Below, piece by piece: positions 23,946-47,724 of a stretch of 64,000 nt of DNA. The notes below the pieces were generated by a model. It was not told where the DNA came from. It saw nothing but the letters and a program-made list of their open reading frames with translations, and searched no databases. Position 1 is the first letter of the stretch; every line of letters starts with the position of its first letter. This DNA comes from Ptychodera flava (Eukaryota > Hemichordata > Enteropneusta > Ptychoderidae): contig NC_091935.1 of the NCBI RefSeq assembly GCF_041260155.1, forward strand, positions 38,431,393 through 38,495,392, read 5' to 3'. A program made the translations under genes and the position numbers.

Positions 23946-26900
23946 CTCTGTGTACAATCTGACCTGTATAAAGCTTATGATGTCAGTCGATTGCTACGGG
24001 CCGCGTGCGCATTACGAGCCCGCGAACGATGCGACTTGAGAGGGAAACGATTGTAGTTTAAATGCTGAAGTAGGGCCATAAGTTTCGCTTTCAACGCTGA
24101 CCCGAAATTGGTCCGTACGTCACCAGCTTTTCCTAAGGACTTTTACATGGCTGTGGGAACTCAGCATCGTATCATCATGGAGATAATGTAACATGTACTC
24201 TCCGAGTAATGTGATACAGTGAAGAAATCGAATTCGTCATACAAATTAAAAGAAATATTAGCTTTCATGACTTGAGCCCTTTAAAGGCAGGGGGAGCCTA
24301 TAAATACCCCATATCTCCCTGGGCGTTCATTATTGAATATGAGTGGCATATGAAAGCAGCGTAAACGAATGCTCCCGAAAATCTGGATCTTCAAGAACCA
24401 CGGTGTAAATTTAAGTCCAACATATCACGTTTTGTAAATACTTGTGGCATCACCTTGTTGGCGAAATTCTCTCAATTTTTCCTTTTCAAGTTGTTTTTAT
24501 GCCACAACTGCTTCCATGCTGTTTTCGAAGCCTCCGAAGATCAATAGATGAGATCATTCAAACAGCCGCCAATCACGACGGGGACGAGGAAAGGTGAAAC
24601 GATCAAACGTGGAATCTCTTCACCATCCACATCGTAACGAACAAGATTAAAACTTCACCTTAGTGACTATAAGGCACACATTGGTTCTTGTAGTGCTCAC
24701 ACCAATTAACGCCCCAATTAATCGATCTTTCCACATGTAGATGTTTTTGAAAATACTGCATCTGTGCCAAAATGTCTTTGCAGAATCTTCATGACTTAAA
24801 ATTTATTTATTTTATTTATTTATTTATTTATTTATTTATTAAGATTTATCCAACGTTAACTAAAAAGGTCTACCTTATAGGATTTGGTGACCAAAACAGG
24901 TGCAAAACACTACAAAGTCAGTCCCCAATAACACGCTACACAACAAATACAAGGAAGAGCTGACGTAAAATATTTATAGTAAGAAAACAATGAAAAACAT
25001 TGAAAAAACACAAATTTACATAGGTCTACATTTACAACAAAAGCAGTGGCTTGTCATTGTACAAGTGTTCTGAGGATCAAATGAACAATGAAATTTTTTC
25101 CAATACCACTTTTTATTGCCCGAGCAGTAAGTTATGCGCAATCTCAACGTCAAACAGGTCAATATGGATAAGCTTTCCTCCAGGTGATGACGATATACTA
25201 CTAATTTTCAGTTTAAGGCTCTATTATTTTGATTCTGGAAGGGATAATCAAGATAATAAAAAGTTCCATACGTATATATCTAGAGATAAATATTTGCAGC
25301 CTCTCTGATTTATGAAATAGAGTAGCATTCTGTAAAACGCATGCATGCTGCGCAAACATGGCAACTAAAAAGTAATACATTTTGAACGCATTACTGACAC
25401 CGCCCTTATTTTGAGATTGAACCTCTTACTCTTCAGTTCGTGACTCCAGGTGATTTCTCGCGAGATTATGAAGTACATTGCTGGCTCGTGGTGGTTACGT
25501 GTTTTTGTCGAAGGGGACAGTCCTTTCTATGGCTGACTTCTACCGCTTTTTTCCACCCTTGGTGCTAAAAGTAGAATTGATCTGTTTGACGTTGAGATTG
25601 CGTACAGCTTACTGAGAGGCTTCAGTATCAGGATATGTAAATTACTCCCAACATCACTACAGAACTGGAAGAGACATGTCCAAACTACTGCGGTCAATCA
25701 ATTACTGGTAGTGTTAAATGGCCTACCTAAACCTTGCGACCGGACAGTCAAACTTAATGGCAATATTTTATAGTGAAGTCTCATAAGTATAGATTGAGAG
25801 CAGTAATTAATCATGTGACCCATGCGTACAGACATGGGTGGGTAACACTCAAACCAAACGTACCACAATAGTCGTACTAGAGACATTTCGCCGCGGAGCT
25901 TGTCTGAACGCAGCCGACCTATGTTGCATTTTTTATTCAATCTGTCATCCAACAAGCGAATGCCCAATTACAGGATGAGGTACCCATAACCCACTACCCC
26001 ATAGAGCAATGAGGAGTAAAGTGCCTTGCTCAGGGCATAACACCCTGCTGGAGTCTCAAACTCACCACCGTCCGACAATGAGTAGGTTACTCTTGACACA
26101 ACGGGTTCCGAACTCAACGGTACCATCCTCGTACAGTGAGTCCGGAACCAAACCACTGGTCCAGTGCCTCCTCAAAGGTATTAAAGGCAGAATGCGCCAT
26201 TGGGGCAGATATTTGGACTCTCAAGCTTTTCCCATTCTTTTCTGATCTACCACTTGCGGGGATTTATTCTGAAGCCCTTTGAATGCGAAAAATTTTTTAA
26301 GGTTTTTGAAAGTCGAAAATTTATGTTTCTGCAGAGTGTTAACACAGAAATGGAGGCAAGTTTTGAAACAAATATCGACAAGTCTTGCGTTATATGTTTC
26401 TCAGGTACCAAATTTGCACGGTGACCCCGGTTTTTGAAAGAAAATGGTTGAAAGATTCCGCGAGGAAAAATTTGAGCAAATGTTGACGTCATTCACTTTT
26501 GTAGGCGCATACTACCTTTTAATGAATACCTTAGACCTTCAAATGGTAAGCAGGTATCATTGTCACTTTCCAGTCATCTACTGTAACTGTTTCTTGAAGC
26601 AGACACTTCAGGAAAATGCTGAATTTCTCAGTTTTAAAATGGAACTAAGCGTATTTCTTAGATTTCTCCTTGCTTAAGATACGTATACTATAATTCTTGG
26701 CTATCAACGTAGAATCTTATTTTCTTATTAGTGTGAACAAAATAACACAGCAATTTTATGATAATTTATTTGAATCAGTCGTGTATTATTTGTATATGGG
26801 GCGTCTCTGGAGAAGTGGACTATTATGAAAATTCACGGCTACTTTGTGATCATTTGATGGAATCAGTCCTTCACAATTTGGACATAGGATGTCCCTTGAG

Positions 26901-27466
26901 TAATGGAGAGTATAATGGAACATTCATTCGATTATATGGAATCAGTTTTTTGTCAGATGCGTTGTAAAGGTTGATATAAATATTTGCATTGTCTGAGGTA
27001 AAATGGGCCTGCTTTCCACAAATCCCAGTCTAACAAGCATCAACGTCGAAGGATATAATCCGATTCGGGTTTGTGATGTAGATATTACGATCATGAAGTC
27101 ACATTATGAAGACTGCTTTACTGCATCGGCCGTGAAAATTAACATTTTGTAACACGCGATTTGAGTTTAAGAAATGAGCAGGATTTAAATGAAAACCCGG
27201 CGACGAAGACAAAATTCCCTACAGCTTAAGAATGTTACAATGCTACAAAGGTTTTCACAGGACCTGGACTAGATATACCATGTAATGGCGCACGCTCAAA
27301 GCAATATTATCGATGATGATATAAACGGTTCGAACGTCTAATTTTTTAGTCATACACGCGCATGCGTAAAGTATTGCCCATAGTTGAAATCAACTCCTTA
27401 TTAGTTGTATGCACACCAATCAAAACAGATAGTACAAGATGTTAGCGTGAACTGTAAACTCAACTA
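23946..27466. other. Upstream region of the guanylate cyclase gene, mostly without recognised content
   Basis: It holds a (TTTA)n run at 24807-24841 and the phrase AGTAAAGTGCCTTGCTCAGG at about 26015-26035, which resembles a motif common in interspersed repeats of deuterostome genomes (recalled, not searched). No exon upstream of 27538 could be defined. Confidence 0.45.
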
Positions 27467-27537
27467 ATGTTGTCGTATAGATCAGATCATTCGTCATTTT
27501 TTTTTATCACTCCTCCATTTGTAGAATACAAAGCACA

Positions 27538-38047
<10,510 letters not shown>

Positions 38048-38340
38048 CTTAATAATGTACCACTCTGTGGTTAGCAACCGTCAAGTGTAGAATTCCTCCC
38101 TCCTGACAACCCACCTGTCACTCTTGCAGAAACAGGAAGTGCGAGAGGGAAACGAGATGAACATAGCCCTTTTGGCGGTATATTCTACTACGAATAGTGA
38201 ATATTTTAGTTAGCATTCACTTTAGAACCTCCTTTATTATACCATGGAGGTATTCTCTTTTTAGCAACATGGTGATACAGATAGAAGACCATTAACAAAA
38301 ATAAACATTTTATTATCTTGTAAATATTCTTATACCTGAC

Positions 38341-38896
38341 CCTCCGACTGAACTAAAATCACAGGGCTAAATAAATTGAATGAATTGTTTATTCAACCAG
38401 ATAAACGGACAATTACAAGAAAAATATTACAGTCACTGTGAAAGTATGACTTTATCTGGTTCGGACCATAGAAATAGTCCATAAGGACTAGTCGAGTCCA
38501 TGGCCCACTACTCAGCTAATAACTGCAAACGATGATGCCATAAAGGGCTCAAGTAAAACAAAAATACATATCGGAGATAAAGAGGAAATAAAATACATTA
38601 GATACATGAACAACTCAAGAAAAAAGATACATATTGTTATATGTTCATTAAGTAGTTTCTTAATTCTACTTTGAACCTTTGTCTACACGTTATTTGCTTA
38701 AATGAAGAAGGTAGAGAATGCCAATGTTTAATTGCTGCATACTTAATGTTGTATTGTGTGACTGTAAGCCTTGTTTTAGGAATACAATAATTGCTATGCT
38801 CTACTGATCGTGTAGAGTACCCATGGCGAGGAAGTTCAAAACAATTGTTGATAGTGATTGGAAAACCGTTATTTTTGAAATCAAAAACAAAAAGGA
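38341..38896 (-). mobile_element. 3' portion of a LINE (minus strand), separated from its 5' portion
   Basis: On the minus strand this encodes LLFVFDFKNNGFPITINN, then RHGYSTRSVEHSNYCIPKTR and IKYAAIKHWHSLPSSFKQ, the usual C-terminal end of LINE ORF2 (H-x-Y-x-TR ... W-x-SLP). Non-coding tail sequence runs on to about 38345. The reading ends abruptly at about 38897, where an 11.7-kb element starts. The missing upstream coding part lies at 50619-51140. Confidence 0.8.
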
Positions 38897-38924
38897 GGTA
38901 TGTAAGACCCCAAAAATTGACAAA

Positions 38925-39062
38925 GTGAGCGTCAAAGTGCTCGATCGAGCACTTTGTGAAAAATGACAAACTGAGCGTCAAACTGAGCGTCAAACCGAGC
39001 GATCGAGCACTTTGTGGAAAATGTTAAACTGACGTCAAAGTGAGCGTCAAACTGAGCGTGAT
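38925..39062. repeat. Left subterminal repeats (GACAAAGTGAGCGTCAAACTG)
   Basis: Five or so copies of AGTGAGCGTCAAACTGAGCGT-like words, mixed with GCTCGATCGAGCACTTTG, which is itself partly palindromic. They are the reverse complement of the repeats at 50345-50605. Confidence 0.85.
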
Positions 39063-39676
39063 GGCGCCTCCAACGATAGTGATGTGGTATAATTAATTTT
39101 GCCATCAGCTGTGAGATCGCGTCCCGCCAGGTCGATGTTATACATTCACTATGGCGGTACCCAACGAACTCCGTTAGTCGTTAATCCCGCTGATGATTTG
39201 GCATGAGTTGACATTTCCTGTTACTGTTGCCCTGTTTCGGGTAGATAATCTTTCCGAACAGATTTCGCTTCATGGCCATGACAATTATCATTTTATTATA
39301 TCATGCTACCATGCGCCATTCTGATTGGACGAGAGCGATGCTAAAATATTGTTTTAGCACTGATAGCAGTGGTAAAACGGGCCCCTGAACCAGCATTTTT
39401 GAAAATTGCCCGGTCGGGCATTTGAACGATGTGGCTCTGAACTTAATCCGAAACAGTCCGCTTTGTTTCAAAGACCGAGTTCGAATTTCGATACAGAGAT
39501 AAAGTATGGTCTGTAACTCACCTCTTGGTCTATGATGAAAGAAATCTCTGAAGCACCACATATATTTGGTATGATGATGTACAAAATTGTATAGGGTCAC
39601 AGCGCAATGTGTAGTTTGCTTGATCGATTCAGCAGGAGTCGAGACGCGCGTACCGCTCTTTAAAACGAAGCTACTA

Positions 39677-40270
39677 TTCGTTCATACACAGGGTACACAG
39701 CTTGTTGTTTATTTGTGTTTGTTTGTTTGTTTGTGTGTATGTTTTGTGTTTGTTATTTGTTATTTTTAATAAAATAACAGCGAAAAGCTGTTTTGTTAAT
39801 ATTTGTCAATAAAGAGCAGTTTATTTATTTATTTGTTTGTTATTTATTTATTTATTGTTTGTTTGTTGTTTGTTGATACGTATTTCTGATGGTTAGGGTT
39901 AGGGTTAGGCTTAAGTTAGGGTTAGGGTTAGGGTTAGGGTTAAGTTAGGGTTAGGGTTAGGGTTAGGCTTATTCACTCCCTCTATATATGGAGACAAGGG
40001 GAGCAAGTGGGATTCCAACATCTGTATTTTCAAGTCAAGAAAAACACACCAAATAAATGCCGGACAATTGAAATATTGGGTTTGTGGCAGCATCATGTCC
40101 TGTACTTACCACACCTATCCTTTAATTCGATGGAAAGGGCAAAAATCGGCGATATTTAGCATCTTTCTCCTTTGATTCGTACAGTTTGTACGGCAAAACG
40201 TAAGTGTCACACTTTGGCGGGTTAGTACGTCAGAGAAATTCAAATCGGACCAATCAGGCAGCTTGTTAGA
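39677..40270. repeat. Outer left arm of the giant palindrome
   Basis: The sequence from 39677 (TTCATACACAGGGTACACAG) through TATTTATTTGTTTG runs, telomere-like repeats and 'CTCCCTCTATATATGGAGAC' to 'GGTTAGTACGTCAGAGAAATTC' is the reverse complement of 46383-46986, with high identity over about 600 bp. Confidence 0.9.
39893..39969 (+). repeat. Interstitial telomere-type repeats (TTAGGG)n
   Basis: About 12 TTAGGG units with a few TTAGGC and TTAAG variants; the mirrored copy is at 46686-46775. Confidence 0.95.
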
Positions 40271-40969
40271 CTCACAGCAGTATACGCGAACGCCAGTTCT
40301 CAAGCGACTATACCACAGCAAGATGCAGTCGTGCCTGTGACTAATACGTGTTCGCAGATATCGAGAATGCAACAAAAAAGTCGTTGATTCACTGTTCATG
40401 ACAACGGATCATACTTTAACCATTAAAAGATGTAAAAACAATGGGAAACTCGAGTTCCCTTGACAGCAACGTAAGGAAAATGACACGTTTTTCCAGTACT
40501 TTCTTGATTCTTTGACCCTGCTCACCCCGTCGCCTAAATAGAATAGTCTCACACACGGCCACGATGTCTGTTTTCATGTGAACATGCAGTTGCTTTTGTT
40601 TGAAGCAATTATCCTTTCATTTGTGAAGCTTTTTTTCCTGGTGACTATTACAATCACTGCTATGTTGTTGTTTTCACAAGATGTATACGGTTTGATACAG
40701 GAATATTGAGTTGCCTTTCCGTGTAGGCAATATGCATGCCATGCCAGTTCACATACACTCAGATCAGCAGCATACATGTACATGACGTCTTTGTTTCAAG
40801 TTTGAGGTTTTTTCGACGCTGAAATTTTACCAAAATGTCACTTCTGTATTCAGAGATTGTGTAATCAATACCTTTGGATAAAGTTGATTTGGAAAGCGAT
40901 AGACACATCCAGAGGAGTTGAAAAAAATCGTGCATAAAATTAGCATAAGTTAAGCGACCGTGGCAGAAA
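40271..40969. other. Palindrome segment without a clear partner
   Basis: Little match to the opposite arm is visible here; no gene. Confidence 0.45.
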
Positions 40970-41745
40970 AAAATGGGATGCTCGAGTATGGCAAGCCAAA
41001 CGTTGCAATATTCTAGAAAAAAACTACTTTCTTTTTATACAAAACATTTTCTTTGTGCAAACAACCTATTTTCGTTTAGTGAATATACATTTTCTTTGCG
41101 TTATAACCTATTTTCTTTGCATGAAAACCTATTTACATTGTGTAAAATCCATTTTCTTTGTGTAAAAACCATTTCTTTATATGAAAACCTATTTTCTTTG
41201 TCTAAAAACCCATTTTGTTCGTGTGAAAACCTATTTTCTTTATGCAAAAAAAACATTTTCTTTTTAAAAAAAAACCATTTTCTTTTCGTACAAAACATTT
41301 TCTTTTTGTAAAAAACATTTTCTTTTTGTAAAACCTATTTTCTTTTTGTTCAAAACATTTTCTTTTTGTACAGACCTATTTTCTTTTTGTACAAACCTAT
41401 TTCCTTGTTGCACAGCCTTCATGTTGCAAAACGTATTTTTTTGTTGCACAACCTTCATTCATGTTGCAGAGCCCATCCTAGTATTCCAAAGCGACCATTC
41501 GTATTGGTCACGTGTCACATCTGTTTGTGCTTGTTCAACTCACGTTTCTCTTTCAAAATTTGTTATTTTTATTTGAAATATCTTCTTCTATATTAATAAA
41601 ATAACATACGCAAGTTTGTAAAACTTTCATTCCTGTAAGTATAACCTATGCTTGTATTCCAAACACGGTCATTCGTATAGGGTCATGTAACCTTCGAACT
41701 ATGGCGTTTTGGTCAAAGGTTATTTGCAGACGCCACAAGTTATGT
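40970..41745. repeat. Inner left arm with (CATTTTCTTTGTGTAAAAAC)-type tandem repeats
   Basis: It starts with GCTCGAGTATGGCAAGCC. A run of about 20 units of 20-25 bp follows (TTTTCTTTNTG-TAAAAACC), to the TTGCACAACCTTCATTCATG phrase. The block is mirrored at 45390-45912. Lys- or Phe-rich frames across it are artefacts. Confidence 0.88.
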
Positions 41746-42271
41746 GCTATCTGTATTACCGCAGTACTGGTTGGCTCTTCTATGCGCATCTTCGCTTGCC
41801 AAGGTCTCGTGTCAGGGCAGCTGGATGCTCTCCGATGAGGTTGTTATTGGGAGACGCTAGTAGTAGTCGAAGTAACGCACCCGTGCGAGCGGACGATGTG
41901 TTACGCGTGGTCAAGGTTTCGTGTGTTCCCTGCCACAGTGGCTAGAGGGACTGTGTCCGTGCACACCGTTCGGTGCATGCACGGTATAATTATTTCTTTT
42001 AGCGTCATTATTTAACTTTTTGCGAGAATTTCGTCTCATCACAGATGTTGAAGTCCAATGACTGTATCATTACGTTGAAAGAGATAGTTTCACAGTGGGA
42101 CATGTCAGAAAGAAGGCTGTCTTCACGAGGCTTCGGCAGCATGATTATTGTTTTTTCAACCATGTCAGCGATTTGATAAAGCCTATAGGAGGTGTGTGGT
42201 TGGCGCAACACGGTCCCTCCTCTTGTGGACCGTGGCAGTGGGACCGTGGCTTATACGACACTGTCATTTAA

Positions 42272-43904
42272 GGCCGCGTTCAAAAAAAATGGTTAGGGGG
42301 GGGGGGGGGCTGGAGGAATCGCGATTGAAATCTTATTTTTTTTCAGATCCCCCCCTCAATACCCTCAAAAATTTTCAAGTCCCCCCCTCGATACCCTCAA
42401 AAATTTTCAAGTCCCCCCCCCCCAAATTACCATATAGCCACATATTTATTAGGAATGCACACAGAGTAAAAAAAACATATAATGTGTCGTTCTGCACGCA
42501 AATGTTCAACACTACCTCTTATCAGCAGGTTGTAGAGCCATATACCTAGGGCAAGTTCTTAAATTGATTTATTTTTAAATGCATCAGTGAACTTTTTGGA
42601 TTTCTCAGTCTAAGCCGACTTGAGTTTATCCAACTCTGGCCAGTTCAATGGCACCAGCTGAAAAGCACACAAAATGACAATCATGAGAGAGTATGAAAAT
42701 TGTGTATTCCTAGCTACGTTTAACCGAATTGTGAAAAAATGAGCATAGTAATCTACCGCATTTTTTTTTCAAAAGTACAAGACATATACAACTTAGATGC
42801 CACTTATGTTTTACAAAATTGACAATACTGGGAGGTTAAAATATTCCATGAAATTAATGTTTTAATCTCAGATATTTTGGGTGTAATAATGGCAAATTTG
42901 ATAAAAAAATAAATGATTCAATTTAGTCATACATTTTTCCATTTGAATTAGAGTCTTTACTGTTCAAAGTTTTACTTTTGTGTTATTGGTACAATGAGAT
43001 GTGAAAATTTCATTCACTGCATGAACTTGAAATGAATGGTATTATATATTGATTTTAAGTGATTTTAGAAAAACTGACTTTTCATCGTAGATTTGTATAA
43101 GATCAAATATGGTGACCCCATCTTTTTTCTCTAATATTTGATTGTTCTCATATGCCAGAATTCAAAAATCCATGGTAACTGTTAGTCCCCTAGTCTTCTA
43201 TGTGTACAAGTAGATGTGTGTGTCACTGTCAATTGAGTGTCCTATGACCAAAACTCTTCTTAAACTACATCAGAGTCAGAGCTACATGTATCACTGTCAC
43301 TGCCAGTATGTAGTAGCAGGGCAGTAGTTGTATTAACTTTTTATTTTGACAATAATTTGTTCAGTTTATACAATTGTGTTCTTGTTCTACTCCCTACAGA
43401 ATGTTGAGCTATCCAGTACTCAGCTTGCCAACACAGCCTACGGTACCGTGCATTTGCATCATTTAATTATCACCAATATTTAAACAAACGGGCTTTGTGA
43501 CAAACTGAATATTGTGTTTTTCAGCAGCATGCTATAGAGAGACACCAAGAAACTGTGTTTGATACATTGCATAGAAATATTGAAAAATTATCAACAGTTG
43601 TAGCTCCTGCCCCATTACAAGGCCAACTTGTTCTGCGAAAATTTAATGGCATTCATACATTTTTAGACTTTTTCGAGATTAAAGACATAAAATATGACAA
43701 AACGGTTCTAGATTTTGTTTAATTATTACTAACATTAGAACCATTGGACGACATCAAAATGTTGGGAGTCAAAATATTTTCAGGTCCCCCCCCCTATAGG
43801 CAGAGCAAAACTTTCAAGTCCCCCCCTCAACTACCCCAAAAATTTTCAAATCCCCCCTGAATTCCTCCAGCCCCCCCCCCTCACCACTTTTTTTGAACGC
43901 GGCC
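42272..43904. mobile_element. 1.6-kb G-rich inverted-repeat element with TAA target duplication
   Basis: Ends GGCCGCGTTCAAAAAAA (left) and TTTTTTTGAACGCGGCC (right), flanked by TAA at 42269-42271 and 43905-43907. Just inside each end are long G or C runs with 'CTGGAGGAATC' / 'GAATTCCTCCAG' and 'AAAAATTTTCAAGTCCCCCC'. There is no transposase frame. The TAA flanks fit PIF/Harbinger-type targets (TWA). It lies in the spacer between the palindrome arms. Confidence 0.85.
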
Positions 43905-44042
43905 TAATGCTCTGACCTCGCGTAGCTAGAGCCGCTAGACTTACCAAAAGTCAGTGGGCTTGATAATGGCGTAATAATATAAAATACATTCCAGCAAAAT
44001 TTGTCTTGATTTAATTTTACGTGAGAAGTGCCATTGCGTAAA

Positions 44043-44945
44043 GCTGCGTTCACAAATAATGGGGGGGGGGGGGGGGGGGCGAAGGAACCGCGATTGAAAT
44101 CTTTTTCAGTCTCCTCAATATCCTCATAAAAAAATTTCAAGTCCCCTCATCTGCATGTATAATGTATATGGTCAGAATTTTTCAAGTCACCCTCAAATTA
44201 TCATCTAGCCGTATATTTATTAGGGATGTACGCCCAGACAAAATAAACATTTGCGCAGTTCCGCCTGCTGATGCTCGACACCGCCTGATATCAGCAGTTT
44301 GTAGAGCCATATTCCTATGGCAAGTGCAAATTGATTCATTTTCGAATGCATTAGTGGACTTTTGGATTTATCAATCTTGGCTGACCTGAGTTACTGGCAC
44401 TGGCCAGGTCAATGACACCTGAAGAGCACACAAGAGAGAGGCAAACTGTGAATTCCTGGCTACATTTTGCCAAATTATGAAAATACTGAGCATAGGGACC
44501 TACCCAGTGACCTATTTTTTTTCAAAAGTGCCAGACATGTATGACTGAGATGCTACTTAAAAAAGCTTGTATGAAATCGACAATACTGGAAGGTTAAAAT
44601 AGTACATCAAATTAACGATTTCATCTCTGAAATTTTGGATGTGATAATGGCAAATTTGTTAAAATGATTCCATTTAGTCACACATCTTTTCATTTAAATT
44701 AGAGTCTTTACTTTTCAAAGTTTTACTTTTGTCATTGTACGATGAGAATGTGAAACTTTCATTCACAGCATGATCTTGCAATGAATGGTTTTATATATTG
44801 CTTTACGCGAATTCATGAAAAACAATTACTTTTCATCGTACATTTCAAGTGTAAAAGTCAAGCATGGTGACCATCTTTTTCTTTAGTATTTTATTATTCT
44901 AGTATGCCAGAATTCAAAAATCCGTGATAAATAAGGACCCAGTCA
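44043..44945. mobile_element. Truncated second copy of the same G-rich element
   Basis: It starts GCTGCGTTCACAAATAATGG with a 20-base G run and follows the left two-thirds of the 42272 element in the same order (AACCGCGATTGAAATC, CCTGAAGAGCACACAA..., AGGTTAAAATAGT, GATAATGGCAAATTTG), then breaks off near 44945. The two copies are in the same orientation, only 140 bp apart, and clearly diverged from one another. Confidence 0.8.
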
Positions 44946-45389
44946 AAGTCGTCATAAAGTATCGTCCAGTTTGAATACTTACACGATACTAGATGATAGT
45001 ATCGGATAGTATCGATATTAATCATAAATCGTTTTATGTAACGAGTTCTAAGCGGTCATATTAAACTATACTAGACTCTAAGATCGATATTTTCTAGCAT
45101 CGATACATATCAAATATCGTATAGATGTGCATGTCGCTCTGCCCTCGCGCTAGGTAGGCTCTGCGCTTAGATCGTGGGGTGAAGCAAGTCTACTGTAGGT
45201 GGGAGTGACCGTACGCGTCATTCTCAGGCTCCAAAGCGGTGTCCCTCGATCATGTGACCTGGTAAACTATATCCACAACGTAGATTAAAACAGTTAATAC
45301 GAATAGGGGACAATTAATTACTCAATAAGTTGAAAAATATTCATTTAAAAGTCAAAAACAAAGATCTAAGCGACTGGTGGGCTAATCTA

Positions 45390-45912
45390 CTCGTGGCATC
45401 TGCAAATACCTTTGACCAGAGCACATTTCACTAGAGCGCCATCTTTATTCGAAGGTTATGTGAACAATACAACATGAATGAAGGTTGTGCAACAAGAAAA
45501 TACGTTTTGCAACATGAATGGAGGTTTTGCAATAAGAAAATAGGTTTTGCAATATGAATGAAGGTTGTGCAAAAAGAAAATAGGTTTGTACAAAAAGAAA
45601 ATAGGTTTGTACAAAAAGAAAATAGGTTTGTACAAAAAGAAAATGTTTTGTACAAAAAAATAGGTTTTACAAAAAGAAATTTTTTTTTTTACGAAAAGAA
45701 AATGTTCTTTTAACAAAAAATGTTTTTTTACACAAAGAAAATGGATTTTTCAAAACGAAAATAGGTTTTTATGCAAGGAAAATAGATTTTTACACAAAGA
45801 AAATGGACCATTACAAAAAGAAAATGGTTTTCTACACAAAGAAAATGTTTTATGCAAAAAGAAAATAGGTTTTCAAGAATATTGCAACGTTTGGCTTGCC
45901 ATACTCGAGCCC
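45390..45912. repeat. Inner right arm of the giant palindrome
   Basis: Reverse complement of 40970-41745: TGGCATCTGCAAATACCTTT, then GAAGGTTATGTGAACA, a run of CAAAAAGAAAATAGGTTTTG units and finally GGCTTGCCATACTCGAGC. Confidence 0.88.
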
Positions 45913-46382
45913 CTCCACAGTTTTTACCACCGTTCAGTGTTGCCGAACCGGGGGCTTATAGTATACTCGGACGAGTACAGTATTGTTCGTAGTTGGAAGG
46001 TTACTGCCCGTAGTTTACTTTCGATAGCTAGAAAACTATTAGAATTGAACCAATACCAAGAACAACTTTTCCAGCCGCGGAAATTCAACCGTGGCGTGGC
46101 GACGGTCTCTCTGTATTTGTTTACTTCCGGGTTTACGCTCATGTTTTTTTCCATTTAGGCTCGTATATCTCACGAACTGATTGGAAATGAGTGCGTTTCG
46201 CACAGATGTATAGTTGAAGTACTCTAGTGGAACCTTCTTCTCATAAGACCAAAGTGAATGTTGCGGCATACAAAGTTGTCGACGATTCGTAAAGGGAAAA
46301 TGAACATGGCAAAATGCGCCAAAGTAAAATCATCCTGGTTCGAGCCCCACAACGGTAACGTCTCCAGTTCGGGCCAAGGCAG

Positions 46383-46986
46383 GGCTAACAAGCTATCTGA
46401 TTGGTCAGATTTGAATTTCACTGACGTACTAACCCGCCAAAGTGTGACACTTACGTTTCGCCGTACAAACTGTACGAATCAAAGGAGAAAATGCTAAATA
46501 TCGCCGATTTTTGCCCTTTCCATCGAATTAAAGGATAGGTGTGGTAAGTACAGGACATGATGCTGCCACAAACCCAATATTTCAATTGTCCGGCATTTAT
46601 TTGGTGTGTTTTTTCTTGACTTGAAAATACAGATGTTGGAATCCCACTTGCTCCCCTTGTCTCCATATATAGAGGGAGTGAATAAGCCTAACCCTAACCC
46701 TAACCCTAACTTAAGCCTAACCCTAACCCTAACCCTAACCCTAACCCTAACTTAAGCCTAACCCTAACCCTAACCATCGGAAATACGTATCAACAAACAA
46801 ACAAACAAACAAATAAATAAATAAACAAACAAATAAACAAATAAACTGCTCTTTATTGACAAATATTAACAAAACAGCTTTTCGCTGTTATTTTATTAAA
46901 AATAACAAATAAACAAACACAAACAAACAAACACAAACAAACAAACACAAATAAACAAGCCTGTGTACCCTGTGGTTCATACACAA
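46383..46986. repeat. Outer right arm of the giant palindrome
   Basis: Reverse complement of 39677-40270, including GTACTAACCCGCCAAAGTGT, TCTCCATATATAGAGGGAG, the CCCTAA repeats and AAACAAACAAATAAAT runs. Confidence 0.9.
46686..46775 (-). repeat. Interstitial telomere-type repeats (CCCTAA)n
   Basis: About 13 CCCTAA units with the same GCCTAA and CTTAAG variants as the left-arm copy. Confidence 0.95.
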
Positions 46987-47719
46987 AAAAATTGAAACTT
47001 CCTCATAGTAACAGTACGTCAGATATTCCTTCCTAAAGTTTGGGCTGTAACAGACCAGGGTGTTCGTACGGTGGTAGTTGTAGCCTAAGAACTTGAAAAG
47101 GTTAAAAATAACAATGCGATCATTCCTGGCAACTGCGACGAAAATCGCTGTGTCAGCGTCCAGCTCTCGCTGAATCGGGCAACACACTCTGCTCGCATAT
47201 TACAACTGTTCATACAGTCGCCGTAATCCATGTCTGGATTATTTCAAAACTGCACGTTTTCTGGCACAAATTATCCATCCAAAATATCCATCAAAAATAG
47301 AACCTGTAACCCCACACTGCACCACCTCCTCTGTCTGAATGTTACGACGGTTGGCGCACACCGGACTGACAGTGAATGAGACAAATCTATTTTTAGTGTA
47401 CTACGCCAAAAAAGTCAGCGCTATTGTTTTTATGTAAATTTACGAAAAAATTGTTACTTTTTCTTTTGCTTTGAACTCTTGACCCATTTCTGTGTCTGAA
47501 GCAGTTCGTGTTGCATGTAAATATTAATGAAATTTTGATGAACGTAATGCGTATGTTATCGTAGGATATTGTGTTCGTGTGTTTGTCAACGTAATCCAAC
47601 TTATAAAAATGCTCGGTCTCGGGCGATGATTTTCCGACGTTCGATCTCTCAGACGTCCGTTTTCTGCATTTCGGGCTAAAACTGACGAAAATGCCGGACC
47701 AAGACGACAAAGACACACA
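46987..47719. other. Right part of the 11.7-kb element, no gene recognised
   Basis: Minus-strand open frames of up to 135 codons (47393-47800) have no family I know and partly run into a hairpin. Confidence 0.45.
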
Positions 47720-47724
47720 AGTTG

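Noticed and set aside
26010..26040. tRNA or SINE promoter at AGTAAAGTGCCTTGCTCAGG
   Set aside because: No A/B box pair or cloverleaf could be drawn; kept only as a possible dispersed motif.
39893..39969. A true chromosome end
   Set aside because: The telomere-type repeats are short, variant-containing, internal, and mirrored at 46686; they are interstitial.
40973..41458. Phe/Lys-rich frames on both strands
   Set aside because: Translations of the 20-25-bp tandem repeats in the palindrome arm; the mirrored arm gives the same artefacts.
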